DNA of 64,000 nucleotides from an uncultured Pelagibacteraceae bacterium. Lineage in GTDB: Bacteria > Pseudomonadota > Alphaproteobacteria > Pelagibacterales > Pelagibacteraceae. Location: the NCBI GenBank assembly GCA_902536765.1, contig CACAYM010000002.1:1-64000 (forward strand). The letters run 5' to 3'. A program made the translations under genes and the position numbers. Under the pieces are notes generated by a model, which saw only the letters and a program-made list of their open reading frames with translations, was not told the origin of the DNA and made no database searches. Shown here one piece after another: positions 34,197-43,731 of the stretch (positions are counted from its first letter, which is position 1; each line of letters starts with the position of its first letter).

Positions 34197-35255
34197 TTAT
34201 CCTTTTTCCATTATCCATAAACTATCTTTGCTTAAAAAATAAATCTTACCATTTTTTGGATGTACTTGAATATCCCTTATTCTTCCAATTTTTCTCTGAA
34301 AAATTATCTCTTCTTCAACATTTTTCAAAGTATTAAAATCCAACTTTCTCAGAGACATATCTTTTAAAGACGTAATTAAAGCATAACCATTCCATTCCTC
34401 GAACTCTTCTCCTTTATAAATTGTTATTGCGCTAGTCGCTATTGAAGGAACCCAATACTTTATTGCTTTTGTAAATCCTGGCTTCCATTTTGGTCCTATT
34501 TTTGTGCCAGAATAATTTGTTCCGCCCCATCCTAAAATTTTCCAACCGTAATTTTCTCCCTTTTTTACTTCACCAAACCAATCACCACCTTTCGCACCAT
34601 GGTTACTTATATAAATTTTCTGATCAAACGGTGATAAAGTAAGACCTTGTGGATTTCTTACGCCAATTTGAAAAATTTCTGGTAACCAATCTTTTTTATT
34701 TAAAAATTTTGGATTATCTTTAGGAATTTTTCCATCAAGATGAATTCTAATTATACTACCAGGATGCTTCGAAGCATCTTGTGCAATCATTCCTTGTCCT
34801 CTTTCGCCAACCGAGGCAAATAAATAATCATCTTTAATGGCCATCCTTGATCCAAAATGATATGGAGAGTCTATTGGTGGATAAGCCTGAAATAGATTAT
34901 TAAATTCAATTTTCTCTTTATTGAAATCACCCCTGGCGATAGAAGTGCTAGTTTTATAGTTTCCTCTATCTTCAGTATATGAAACCCAAACTACATTATC
35001 TTTATAAAGAATATCTAATAATCCTCCTTGTCCATATTCAAGAACATTTAAATTGTGATCTATAATGCTTATTTCTTTTTTTTTTAAATTAACAATTTTT
35101 ATTATTCCAGATTTTTCAGTTATCAATAACTCATTTTCATTTATAAAACTTGATCCCCAAGGTTCATTTAAATTTAAGATTTTTTTTAAATTAAATTCAG
35201 TAGCATTAAGATTTGAACAAAAAAAAATAATAATTACAAGAAAGATCTTTATCAT
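34197..35255 (-). CDS. PQQ-dependent sugar dehydrogenase-like protein (periplasmic)
   Basis: 352 residues with a signal peptide (about 1-19). Beta-propeller signatures of the glucose/sorbosone dehydrogenase family: GERGQGMIAQDASKHPGSIIRI near 150, GVRNPQGLTLSP near 198 and NHGAKGGDWFGEVK. PQQ binding is by family. It overlaps the Ldh gene by four bases and precedes the GMC gene by 3 bp. It is a periplasmic oxidation partner in the operon. Confidence 0.85.
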   Translation of the reverse strand: MIKIFLVIIIFFCSNLNATEFNLKKILNLNEPWGSSFINENELLITEKSGIIKIVNLKKKEISIIDHNLNVLEYGQGGLLDILYKDNVVWVSYTEDRGNYKTSTSIARGDFNKEKIEFNNLFQAYPPIDSPYHFGSRMAIKDDYLFASVGERGQGMIAQDASKHPGSIIRIHLDGKIPKDNPKFLNKKDWLPEIFQIGVRNPQGLTLSPFDQKIYISNHGAKGGDWFGEVKKGENYGWKILGWGGTNYSGTKIGPKWKPGFTKAIKYWVPSIATSAITIYKGEEFEEWNGYALITSLKDMSLRKLDFNTLKNVEEEIIFQRKIGRIRDIQVHPKNGKIYFLSKDSLWIMEKG

Positions 35256-36259
35256 AGATTGTTCAAATCATCGGATATGGATTTTGGAATTCTAATATTT
35301 TTTTTCATATTAAACTTGTACCTTTTCATTCTATTTTGACCTGGATATAAAATCTCTGTGACACCTTTTACTTTAGGTAGTTTTTTTACATTTTTAATAT
35401 TTTCCTTTATCCTTGTTGTGTAATTCGAAACAAAAAGGTTCGGTTTTAAAGCTATAAAGAGATGACCAATATTCTGTGGTCCACTAAAATCGTCAAATGG
35501 ATCTTTAACTTTACCCCCATGGCTTGCTCCAGTCATTACACCACTTAATATATCCACCATCCAAGCTAGACCTGAACCCTTAAATCCAGAAATCGGCAAT
35601 TGCACACCCTTAAGAGCTTTCATTGGGTCAGTTGTTGGTTTACCATATTTATCTAATGCAGATCCTGATGTAATTTTTTTTCCAATTTTTGCCGCAAGTC
35701 TAATTTTTCCTCTATTTATTACCGAAACAGAAGTATCAAGAATAAAAGGATCTCCTTTGCTCACCGGTGTTCCAAAACATATTGGATTTGTACCAAATAA
35801 ACTTTTTTTTGCGCCATATGGAGCAAGCGCTGGTGGAGCATTTGTAAAACAAAAAACTACCAAACCTTTTTTAACTGCCTGTTCAGCATAAAAACTTGAC
35901 AATCCATAATGACCACTATTTTTAATACCAACAATCCCTACACCAGTTTTTTTTGCAATTTTAATTGCTTCCTTAATCCCTAAGTCTGCAGAAACAAAAC
36001 CTATACTATTATTTGCATCAATGTGCCTTACGGATTGTGATATTTTTTTTATTTTAAATTTTGGTTTAGGGTTTATTAATTTTTTTTTAATTCTGTCACA
36101 GTACATTTTTAATCGAGATAATCCATGTGAAGAAAATCCTACAAGTTCAGCATTAATAATTGCTGACGCACAAACCCCCGAGTCTTTATGACTTAAATTA
36201 TATTTTTTAAAAATATTTAATACTTTTAAGTATAATTTTTTATTATTTTTATTTAGCAT
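35252..36259 (-). CDS. Ldh-family (malate/L-lactate/ureidoglycolate-type) NAD(P)-dependent oxidoreductase
   Basis: 335 residues. The family signatures are SSHGLSRLKMY near 52, GHYGLSSFYAE, NAPPALAPYG, GTNPICFG and GSGLAWMVDILSG. The family reduces 2-oxo acids or oxidises 2-hydroxy acids; it includes L-sulfolactate dehydrogenase (ComC). In this context the substrate is unclear. Overlaps the SDR gene by one base. Confidence 0.87.
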   Translation of the reverse strand: MLNKNNKKLYLKVLNIFKKYNLSHKDSGVCASAIINAELVGFSSHGLSRLKMYCDRIKKKLINPKPKFKIKKISQSVRHIDANNSIGFVSADLGIKEAIKIAKKTGVGIVGIKNSGHYGLSSFYAEQAVKKGLVVFCFTNAPPALAPYGAKKSLFGTNPICFGTPVSKGDPFILDTSVSVINRGKIRLAAKIGKKITSGSALDKYGKPTTDPMKALKGVQLPISGFKGSGLAWMVDILSGVMTGASHGGKVKDPFDDFSGPQNIGHLFIALKPNLFVSNYTTRIKENIKNVKKLPKVKGVTEILYPGQNRMKRYKFNMKKNIRIPKSISDDLNNL

Positions 36260-37002
36260 TAATTAAAAAATTTAATTATTTTTTTGGTTATGAAAAATGG
36301 TAAAATTTTTATTGCCATATCAATAAAAATCCACCAAAAAGGAAAAAACTTTTTAATACCTTTTTTACCTAAGTTTTTGTAAACAATTTTTGCTAAATTT
36401 ACTGGTGAGCCTTTTGGCAATAACAATTTTTTTCCAAATGATAGATTAGTATCTATATAGCCTAGAATATAGAACTGTACTTTTATATGATTTTTAAGAT
36501 TTGAAATTATTAAACTTTCAAAATAATTCTCCAAAGCTCTTTTTGCAGATGAATATGATACATTTATCTCTCTCCCAATTGCTCCAGAAATAGAGCCAAA
36601 ACCAACTATAAATCCATCTTTTTTTTCTTCGAAAATATTTAAAATATGCGAGATAAAAAAATTTATACTGTAAAAATTTGCAGAAAATATACTAATGAGA
36701 TCATCATTTGAATTTTTGACATTGTCATTTTCTTTCATCATTCCAATTGGAAATAATACTCCATCTATTTTTTCTAATACTTTTGTGTTATCTAAAATAA
36801 ATTTAGAGACCTCATTTAAGTCACTAAAATCTAACTGAAAAACATTTACTTCAATTTTAAATTTAATTTCCAAATCAGATTTTAAAATCTCTAAATCCTT
36901 AAGATTTCTTGAAATTAAAATAAGATTTTTTGAATTTCTTGCGAATTCATATGCGATTTCTCTTCCAAGACCTGAAGATGCTCCAATTATTAAATTGCTC
37001 AT
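36259..37002 (-). CDS. SDR, DprE2-like (2'-keto reductase partner)
   Basis: 247 residues. The nucleotide site IIGASSGLGREIAYE is at the N terminus, an N-x-x catalytic region and YSSAKRALENYFE provides the YxxxK. The adjacency to the DprE1-like oxidase, with a four-base overlap, mirrors the mycobacterial DprE1/DprE2 pair that epimerises a polyprenyl-phosphoryl ribose to arabinose. The C-terminal end is hydrophobic (WWIFIDMAIKILPFFI), suggesting membrane association. Confidence 0.78.
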   Translation of the reverse strand: MSNLIIGASSGLGREIAYEFARNSKNLILISRNLKDLEILKSDLEIKFKIEVNVFQLDFSDLNEVSKFILDNTKVLEKIDGVLFPIGMMKENDNVKNSNDDLISIFSANFYSINFFISHILNIFEEKKDGFIVGFGSISGAIGREINVSYSSAKRALENYFESLIISNLKNHIKVQFYILGYIDTNLSFGKKLLLPKGSPVNLAKIVYKNLGKKGIKKFFPFWWIFIDMAIKILPFFITKKIIKFFN

Positions 37003-38321
37003 ATCATCAATTTATCAGTAAGAGTTGATTTATATATTCTTTTATTGTCAAACTTATTTATTTCTTCCTTAAATCTATTAAAATCTTTATAACATTTTTC
37101 TATTGTCTCTAATTTAAGTCTGGAGTCTTTAATTATAGATGGCGTTAGATGATACTTTTCACAAATTTTGTCTAACTTGTTCATAAAAAATAGATTTTTT
37201 GAATTTTTAACAAAATCGAATGTAAAACAGATGCCATCATTTTCAAACCGCAAGTTCTTTTGCTCGCCCTTAAAATTTTTTAAAGAATATAGAGTTATAA
37301 GTGGATCATGTTTCTTAAAAATTGTCTCAACCTCATCAATAAAAATCTCTGTTTTGTCAAAAGGTACAATTATTTGACTCTCTAAAAATCCTTTTTTACC
37401 GAATAATTTAAAATAAAATTCTTTGCCAATAAAAGGAAATATTGCTTTTTGAAAACTTTCTTCATATTGTTTAGATTTAAAAAATTTAAAGTAATTTTGG
37501 TATACAGATTGAGCAAAAAAAACAGAATATTTATTCCAAAAGTTTATTATAAAATTTTTATTAATATCTGAGTTATTTAATTTTATATTTTTAGTTAATT
37601 TATTATTAGAACTAACATTTAATTCATTTTGGAAAACAAATCCTTTTCCAAAATTTTTAAAACTATCACTTCTATTCCATGAGTAACAATAGGTTTCTTT
37701 TTTAACATCAAAGTTAATTTTTTTTACAGCATCACTTGATGAGTCGGTCTTAATAATTTTTGTAACAAAATTATTCCCTGATAACTCCTCTAACCTTAAT
37801 TGCACCTCAACTATTGATCCTGTTAAGCCGAGCCCACCGATTGTTAGATCAAAAATATCTCTATTTTCCTCATTTGATAAATTTAACCATCCGTGTAACT
37901 TGTGAAAAATTTTAATCCTCTTGATCTGTTTTTTAATAGTTCCATGGAAACCACATGATTTTCCATGTGAGTTTGAGGCAATTGCACCCCCGATTGTGAT
38001 TGTTGGGTAGCCTGGAATTTGTGGAACCCACAAACCTCTAGCAAGCGTAAAGTTAAAAAGATCTGATAACATAATGCCAGCCTCAACAGTTATCAATTTT
38101 TGATTTTTATCAAATTCAATAATTCTATTAAATTTGGTTAGCTGAATACTTAAAGCATTTTTTCTAAAACTTGCAGGTGTATATGAGTTGCAAGACCCCA
38201 TTGTTATAATATTGTCAAATTTTGAACTCTCTATCTCGATTTCTTTATATTTATCTGGTCTTTTAAAAAAAATATCTGCTGAATAATTTTTATCTAATGA
38301 GTAAATTTTTTTTTTAGTCAT
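36999..38321 (-). CDS. FAD-linked oxidase, DprE1-like
   Basis: 440 residues with the VAO-type FAD domain: LFNFTLARGLWVPQIPGYPTITIGGAIASNSHGKSCG at about 95-130, then GGLGLTGSIVEVQL. The layout matches DprE1 and GulLO-like FAD oxidases. DprE1 oxidises a polyprenyl-phosphoryl pentose at C2', and the DprE2-like reductase is next. Whether the substrate here is a polyprenyl sugar is an inference. Codes lie in a chain of four-base overlaps. Confidence 0.78.
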   Translation of the reverse strand: MTKKKIYSLDKNYSADIFFKRPDKYKEIEIESSKFDNIITMGSCNSYTPASFRKNALSIQLTKFNRIIEFDKNQKLITVEAGIMLSDLFNFTLARGLWVPQIPGYPTITIGGAIASNSHGKSCGFHGTIKKQIKRIKIFHKLHGWLNLSNEENRDIFDLTIGGLGLTGSIVEVQLRLEELSGNNFVTKIIKTDSSSDAVKKINFDVKKETYCYSWNRSDSFKNFGKGFVFQNELNVSSNNKLTKNIKLNNSDINKNFIINFWNKYSVFFAQSVYQNYFKFFKSKQYEESFQKAIFPFIGKEFYFKLFGKKGFLESQIIVPFDKTEIFIDEVETIFKKHDPLITLYSLKNFKGEQKNLRFENDGICFTFDFVKNSKNLFFMNKLDKICEKYHLTPSIIKDSRLKLETIEKCYKDFNRFKEEINKFDNKRIYKSTLTDKLMI

Positions 38322-39019
38322 AATTTAAAATATAAATTAATCATATCACGAATAGTTAATATGATATTCATAAAGCTGACAGATGAACCAGATCTAAATC
38401 CAGTTGGGTAGTAAAAAATTCCATGTTCGCTTACCCTATAACCTTTATGGTTAGCCTTTATTGTCAGCTCCGCTCCTAAAAAAGGACTATTAGTATCTAT
38501 TTTTATTTTTTTGATCAATTTTTTACTTACTAGTCTAGAACCACTTGAGATATCTCTATAAGGAGTATTGAAAAGAAACCTTAATATCGCGTTGTAAGTC
38601 CACGAAACTATATGTCTCCAAGTATTATATTTTTTTTTATATCTTTTTGTAATTACTAAATCAGACTTTTCTAGTTTTTTTAATAAATCTGGTAATATAT
38701 TTACATCATATTCCCCATCTCCATCAATTGCAAAAATGCAATCGCATTTACTTTTTTTAAATCCTGTTTTAATTGCAGCCCCATAACCAATATTTTTTTT
38801 GTGAAAAAAAACTTTAATCCTTTTATTTTTTTTTGAAAATTCCTTTACTATTTCTCCAGAATTTTCAGGACAACCGTCGTCTACAGCAATTATTTCATAT
38901 TTTTTTGTAACTTTTTTTAATATTTTCAAACTATTTAAAATCATTTTTCTCACTGTTTTTTTATCTTTATACAAGGGAAACATAAGCGTAACGGACTTAT
39001 TCTGTAGCTTTGCTTTCAT
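38318..39019 (-). CDS. Family 2 glycosyltransferase, dolichyl/polyprenyl-phosphate sugar synthase-like
   Basis: 233 residues. The GT-A start TLMFPLYKDKKTVRKMI, IIAVDDGCPENSG and the DGDGEYD motif (about 96-102) show the DxD metal site. It resembles Dpm1-type synthases that load sugar onto polyprenyl phosphate, consistent with the DprE-like genes downstream. Only one terminal hydrophobic stretch is present. Head gene of the minus-strand operon and divergent from the large membrane gene. Confidence 0.83.
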   Translation of the reverse strand: MKAKLQNKSVTLMFPLYKDKKTVRKMILNSLKILKKVTKKYEIIAVDDGCPENSGEIVKEFSKKNKRIKVFFHKKNIGYGAAIKTGFKKSKCDCIFAIDGDGEYDVNILPDLLKKLEKSDLVITKRYKKKYNTWRHIVSWTYNAILRFLFNTPYRDISSGSRLVSKKLIKKIKIDTNSPFLGAELTIKANHKGYRVSEHGIFYYPTGFRSGSSVSFMNIILTIRDMINLYFKL

Positions 39020-39087
39020 AGAAAATATAATTATATTGTTAATTCAATTTATATTATTTAATTAAATCAAAAGTGTCATTTAAAAAA

Positions 39088-40902
39088 ATGAAACTCAAAC
39101 AAACAAAATTATTACCATATATTTTTTTAATTTTTTTTGTTTTTTTCACCACTTATATCTGGGACAAAATTGAAATTCCCTTTCCTGATGTTGACATAAT
39201 TGGAACTTATTCAAAAAATAATCATAATTCTCTGAATGAAATTTTAAGGTATTTAATCTTTATTTCATTACCTGTTTTATCATGGCTAGTAACTTTTCTT
39301 ATTTTAAATAAAAAAAAAATAAACAAATTCATTTACAATTTTAGAAATACAGACTTTATAAATGATAAACCTAATTTAAATCTTTATTTAAGTTTTTTTT
39401 TAATATTTTTTTTTTTATTTGTAGATTTTCTTTCTCTAAATTTACCAACTCAAGAATTGGATTTGGTCCACGAAGGACAACAGCTTAGCTCAGCATTCAG
39501 AAGTTCATTAGATAATTCTTTATGGTCCAACTCCTATGTGATAGTTGGAATTTTTTTTGAAACAATTAATGCTAAGTTATCTTGGAACTTTTTTAATGAT
39601 ATAAGTATTGGAGGTTTTCGAATATCAATATTAGTTTATATATTTATTTTAAAAATACTTTTTTTAATATTTGTTTTTAAAATTACAAATATTATAAATT
39701 TAGAAACAAATTTAAAACCTATCTTTTTTTTGATAAATTCGTTTATATTTATCAATTTTTTAGATTATGATACTTTTACCTCAAATCATATAAGTTATAG
39801 AGAAATACCAATCCTGGTTTCATTGATCCTTGTCGTAGATTTTTTTAATAACACTAAAAACAAAACTTTTACAATTCCTATTTTATTTTTTTTAAGTTTT
39901 CCGGTTTTGATGTGGAGTTTAGACAGAGGGATAGTCTATAACATAATTCTAATCTCTTTAATTTTTTTAATTTTGATTAAAAAAGATTATAAGAATTTGA
40001 TTTATTCCTTTATTTTTATGACTACGTCTTGGTATATTTCTTTTTTAATTTTAGGTGACGAATTTTATTATTTTTTAGAAAATTCAAAAAATATTATTTT
40101 TCAAATGAATTACATTCATGGAATTATTCATCCTCAACCATTCAGCGATGATTTAAACTCAACCAGATCCACTAAAACATTAATTCTATTAATCATTAAT
40201 CTCGTAATATCCATAAAGTTATTTTTTAACTCAAATTTTAAAATTTCGAATAATTTTAAATTTGTCTTGTTCTACATTTCAGTTGTTTCTTTGTTAACCT
40301 ACCTTTATGCATTGGGAAGATCTGACGGCCCGCATATTAAGGAAACTTTTGCTTATCCATTTATCTTCCAAGCTCTTTTTTTACTAAATCTGATTTTAAT
40401 TCTTATTGGCAAAAGTATCTCAAATGTTTTAAATAAAAGTAAGAATTTAATTATTTTTTTATTGCTGATCTTTATCGGTTTGAATTTTAATTATAGTTTA
40501 GAGAATTTAAAAACATATAATTCAAGAATTAAAAATTTTGTAAAATTAGAAGATAAGAATTTTTTAAAGGAAAATGAATTAGAGTTAATTGAAAAAATAT
40601 CTTCAGAATTAAATGATAAAAATTGTATACAATTATTTTCAAATGACGTTGCTCTGTTATATCTACTAAGAAAAAAAAGTTGTTCTAAATTTTATTTTAC
40701 ATGGAGCATAGGAACATTTGAAAACCAAAGGAAGGTAATATCTGAGTTAAATCAAAATAATTTGATTATTTCAGGTGGACCAAGTTATAGTTGGGATCTA
40801 GACATAGATGAAAAACTTCCAATCTTAAGTGAGTATATAAATGATAATTACGAATTATTGGCTAAGGTTAATAATTATCGAATACTTCAAAAAAAAAATT
40901 AA
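39088..40902 (+). CDS. Large polytopic membrane protein, possible GT-C glycosyltransferase
   Basis: 604 residues from the ATG at 39088 (an in-frame GTG at 39073 is five codons earlier). About ten to twelve hydrophobic helices, with the loop PTQELDLVHEGQQLSSAF near residue 115-135, which has the acidic/His pattern seen in GT-C membrane sugar transferases. A C-terminal soluble part follows (from about 480). It is divergent from the GT2/DprE operon. Function as a sugar transferase is a weak inference. Confidence 0.55.
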   Translation: MKLKQTKLLPYIFLIFFVFFTTYIWDKIEIPFPDVDIIGTYSKNNHNSLNEILRYLIFISLPVLSWLVTFLILNKKKINKFIYNFRNTDFINDKPNLNLYLSFFLIFFFLFVDFLSLNLPTQELDLVHEGQQLSSAFRSSLDNSLWSNSYVIVGIFFETINAKLSWNFFNDISIGGFRISILVYIFILKILFLIFVFKITNIINLETNLKPIFFLINSFIFINFLDYDTFTSNHISYREIPILVSLILVVDFFNNTKNKTFTIPILFFLSFPVLMWSLDRGIVYNIILISLIFLILIKKDYKNLIYSFIFMTTSWYISFLILGDEFYYFLENSKNIIFQMNYIHGIIHPQPFSDDLNSTRSTKTLILLIINLVISIKLFFNSNFKISNNFKFVLFYISVVSLLTYLYALGRSDGPHIKETFAYPFIFQALFLLNLILILIGKSISNVLNKSKNLIIFLLLIFIGLNFNYSLENLKTYNSRIKNFVKLEDKNFLKENELELIEKISSELNDKNCIQLFSNDVALLYLLRKKSCSKFYFTWSIGTFENQRKVISELNQNNLIISGGPSYSWDLDIDEKLPILSEYINDNYELLAKVNNYRILQKKN

Positions 40903-40903
40903 T

Positions 40904-41789
40904 TTAGTCAAACCACTTAATGTAATTTTCTTTATTGTCTATTAAGTATCTTGGTAGTTGATCATCGTCAATTTTTTTTAATTTATACTCAAATTCGTAT
41001 TTATTATTTGAGGTTTTATCAGCCTTATGATTATAAAATGCTAGTTTATTGTCGATTTTGCTTTGCAACTCTTTCACAGTTAGTTTTGATTTGTCAAATT
41101 CATTATGATGACCAAGATTAACCAATTTATTATAAAGTTCTTCAGCAGTTTTTAAGTTATTAAAATGCCATCCACCATTTCTAATTATTTCAACATTCAT
41201 AGATTTCAATTTATTAAATAAAACATCCAATCTCCAAAAAGCATATTTTTTATTTTTTAAGTTTTTAAGCCATGGAAACGATTTAATATTTTTTAACTTG
41301 CAAGCTCTCGATCCATACCAAGGTATCAAATCGTATAATAAATTAAATTTATAATTTAAAATTTTTTGTTCAAATATATAAATTTTTTTTCCTATATTTT
41401 TCAAATTACATTTTTTTAAATCAGGTATTTCATCATTATCACCAAATATAATTATATCATTTTCAATTGCATCTTTAAGACCAAATTTAATATATTCATA
41501 TGATTGCTCTATTCTTTTGATACTATTAAGCCTTTGCACTGATGAACTTGAGTCACCATTTTTTAATTTTATAATACCTTCTGGCTCTTTTTCGATTACT
41601 AAATAAATTATTTTATCTCTAAATTTTTTATGGTTATTTAAATCAAAATTAAGTTTTTTTTCCTTTCCGCTATGAGAAAATCTTGACTCTACGACAATAA
41701 ATTTTTCAACATATTCATTTAAGATATTAAATCTTAAATCCATCATCAAATTCTCTTCAAAAAAACGTTGTGCAATCAAAAATTTTCAT
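40904..41789 (-). pseudogene. GT17-family glycosyltransferase with an apparent +1 frameshift
   Basis: Homolog of the beta-1,4-mannosyl-glycoprotein N-acetylglucosaminyltransferase (GT17) family, with FIVVESRFSHSGKEK and IIFGDNDEIPDL (DND metal site). An ATG at 41787-41789 begins MKIFDCTTFF, the family's usual start, but a run of seven Ts on the coding strand (41759-41765) shifts the frame; six Ts would read straight through FFEENLMMDLRFNIL. The remaining frame can only start at TTG 41777-41779. It may be a real frameshift, a slippage site or a sequencing error. Confidence 0.75.
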
Positions 41790-41805
41790 AAGAAAAAAAA
41801 ATTAA

Positions 41806-43731
41806 TTAACCTTTACCTCGCCACGGAATAGTCTTATCGATTATTTTACGAAGTGTTATATCAAACAAAAGCCCTAGCATTCCCATAATGAATATTGTTA
41901 TCCAAATTACTTCATACTGAAAATATTTTTTTGCAACATTTTCAACAAATCCTATTCCTGTTGTACCTGCTAAAAATTCAGCAGCTACCAACGTTCCCCA
42001 ACACATACCAACTGCTACTCTTATACCTGTAAGTATTTCAGGTAAGGAATTTGGAAATATTACATGTCTTAATATTTGTTTTTTTGAAGCGCCTAATGAG
42101 TGAGCAGCATGTATCTTAGACAATTGCGTCCCAGATGCTCCCGCTCTTGCTGAAATTATCATTATTGATAATGATACCATAAATAATAAAAAAACTTTTC
42201 CTGTATTATCAATTCCTAAAACTGAAATAATAAGTGGGGCCCATGCGAGTGGAGGAACAGGTCTGTAAAGTTCAATTAAAGGATCAAAAAATCCTTTTGC
42301 AAATCTATTTAATCCCATAAATAGACCAAGAGGTACACCAATTAATATTCCAAAAACTAATCCTAGAAAAACTCTTAAAAAAGAATCCCAAATATGTCCA
42401 TAAGGTACAGGTACTTTAAACAAATTAAAATCACCAGTTACAATTTTTAAAACACCACCTTTGAAGTTTTGCTTTACTACTCCATCTTTAGTGTGAACAG
42501 GATATTCACCCGGTAAAATATCTGCAATCCAGTCTGGCAAAATAAAGCCAATCATTTTGCTCACATCAACCATTTGTATCCACAATAGAGGAATATCTTT
42601 GTAACCCACACTTGGTTTTGACATTAATATGAATTTATTGAAAGTATCGGATGGTTTTGGTAGCCATCTACCTGATCCTTGTTCTGAACAACTAGGACCA
42701 CTAGCAACGATAGTTCCTGCAGGAAATAAGAAAATATCGATTAATCTCAATCCACCTTGTTCTTTTTTTTGAGCATTATCAAATTTAACAATTGCTGCCT
42801 GCATCTTATCTAATGAATTTGGAGGATAGATACTTGCAAATTCAATTCTTCTAGCAATCTTAACAATATTCTTTGCGTATGTTGAAGCCACTTCCTCATT
42901 ATCACTTAAATCTTTTCTATAAGATTTAATTTCCTCTTTTAGTTCTTTAATCCTACTTTTAAATTGAGGGTTATGATTTCTTAACTTAAAAAATTCATCA
43001 CTTATTAAATTTAATTCTTGGGCGGCGGCATGAAATTTTAAACCCCTATATGTTGCAGGCACCAAAGGTACCTCTAACGTATTTTCAATAGATCCTGACC
43101 CTGCATCTACTTTAGTAATACCCCAACCACCTTCTTCATCTACAGCTTTCAGTCTTTCATTGAGCTCTTGCTCGGTTTCAAAAGGGTAATCAGGTTTTTG
43201 GAAATTTTCAGTTAATAGATTAATTTTTCCAGTGATGTCATCTATTTTTTGTTGGGTCTCAATTTCTAATAAATCTTCATTTGTAAGTAATGGGATGAGT
43301 TGATTAGTTTTACTTATGTAACTAATTAGTATTGTTTTTTGTTTGCTATTAAGTTCCTTGGAACTTCGAATTTCATTTTGAATTAATTTTAAATTTTTGT
43401 TCTCTTTTTTGATTTGTGAAGTGCTTTTGAACTCTCTTTCCTCAATTGGAAATTGATATTTCAATCCGAGAAGAGAGTCATTCACTTTTGCAACTTGGCA
43501 CAGCTCATTTGCAGATTTTGGATAAAATCCTTTGGCAATATCCCAAGAATAATAGAGCCAGATTAAAAGTAAAAAGCTACTTCCAACAATTACCCAGTGA
43601 GTACCACCTAAAGCTCTTTCTGGATTTCCAAATACCGCATCTACTTTTTCTGTTCTTATTAATCTTCGTCCATAAAGAATACAGCCAACTACAGCGAAGA
43701 ATATTAGAAATGTTAATATTTGAGTTAACAT
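41806..43731 (-). CDS. tauC: Taurine-type ABC transporter permease with large N-terminal extension
   Basis: 641 residues. The C-terminal 230 residues are a standard BPD permease: LGLVFGILIGVPLGL, YRPVPPLAWAPLIISVLGI and the EAA loop HSLGASKKQILRHVIFPNSLPEIL. The N-terminal 370 residues carry two additional helices, then a long Lys/Glu-rich coiled-coil-like periplasmic region. Ordinary TauC/SsuC have about 270 residues. It overlaps nothing and follows the ATPase gene directly with no gap. The substrate is taurine by context. Confidence 0.88.
   Translation of the reverse strand: MLTQILTFLIFFAVVGCILYGRRLIRTEKVDAVFGNPERALGGTHWVIVGSSFLLLIWLYYSWDIAKGFYPKSANELCQVAKVNDSLLGLKYQFPIEEREFKSTSQIKKENKNLKLIQNEIRSSKELNSKQKTILISYISKTNQLIPLLTNEDLLEIETQQKIDDITGKINLLTENFQKPDYPFETEQELNERLKAVDEEGGWGITKVDAGSGSIENTLEVPLVPATYRGLKFHAAAQELNLISDEFFKLRNHNPQFKSRIKELKEEIKSYRKDLSDNEEVASTYAKNIVKIARRIEFASIYPPNSLDKMQAAIVKFDNAQKKEQGGLRLIDIFLFPAGTIVASGPSCSEQGSGRWLPKPSDTFNKFILMSKPSVGYKDIPLLWIQMVDVSKMIGFILPDWIADILPGEYPVHTKDGVVKQNFKGGVLKIVTGDFNLFKVPVPYGHIWDSFLRVFLGLVFGILIGVPLGLFMGLNRFAKGFFDPLIELYRPVPPLAWAPLIISVLGIDNTGKVFLLFMVSLSIMIISARAGASGTQLSKIHAAHSLGASKKQILRHVIFPNSLPEILTGIRVAVGMCWGTLVAAEFLAGTTGIGFVENVAKKYFQYEVIWITIFIMGMLGLLFDITLRKIIDKTIPWRGKG

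Noticed and set aside
39073-39087. Upstream GTG start for the large membrane gene
   Set aside because: An ATG five codons downstream fits the genome's start usage better and precedes the first helix equally well.
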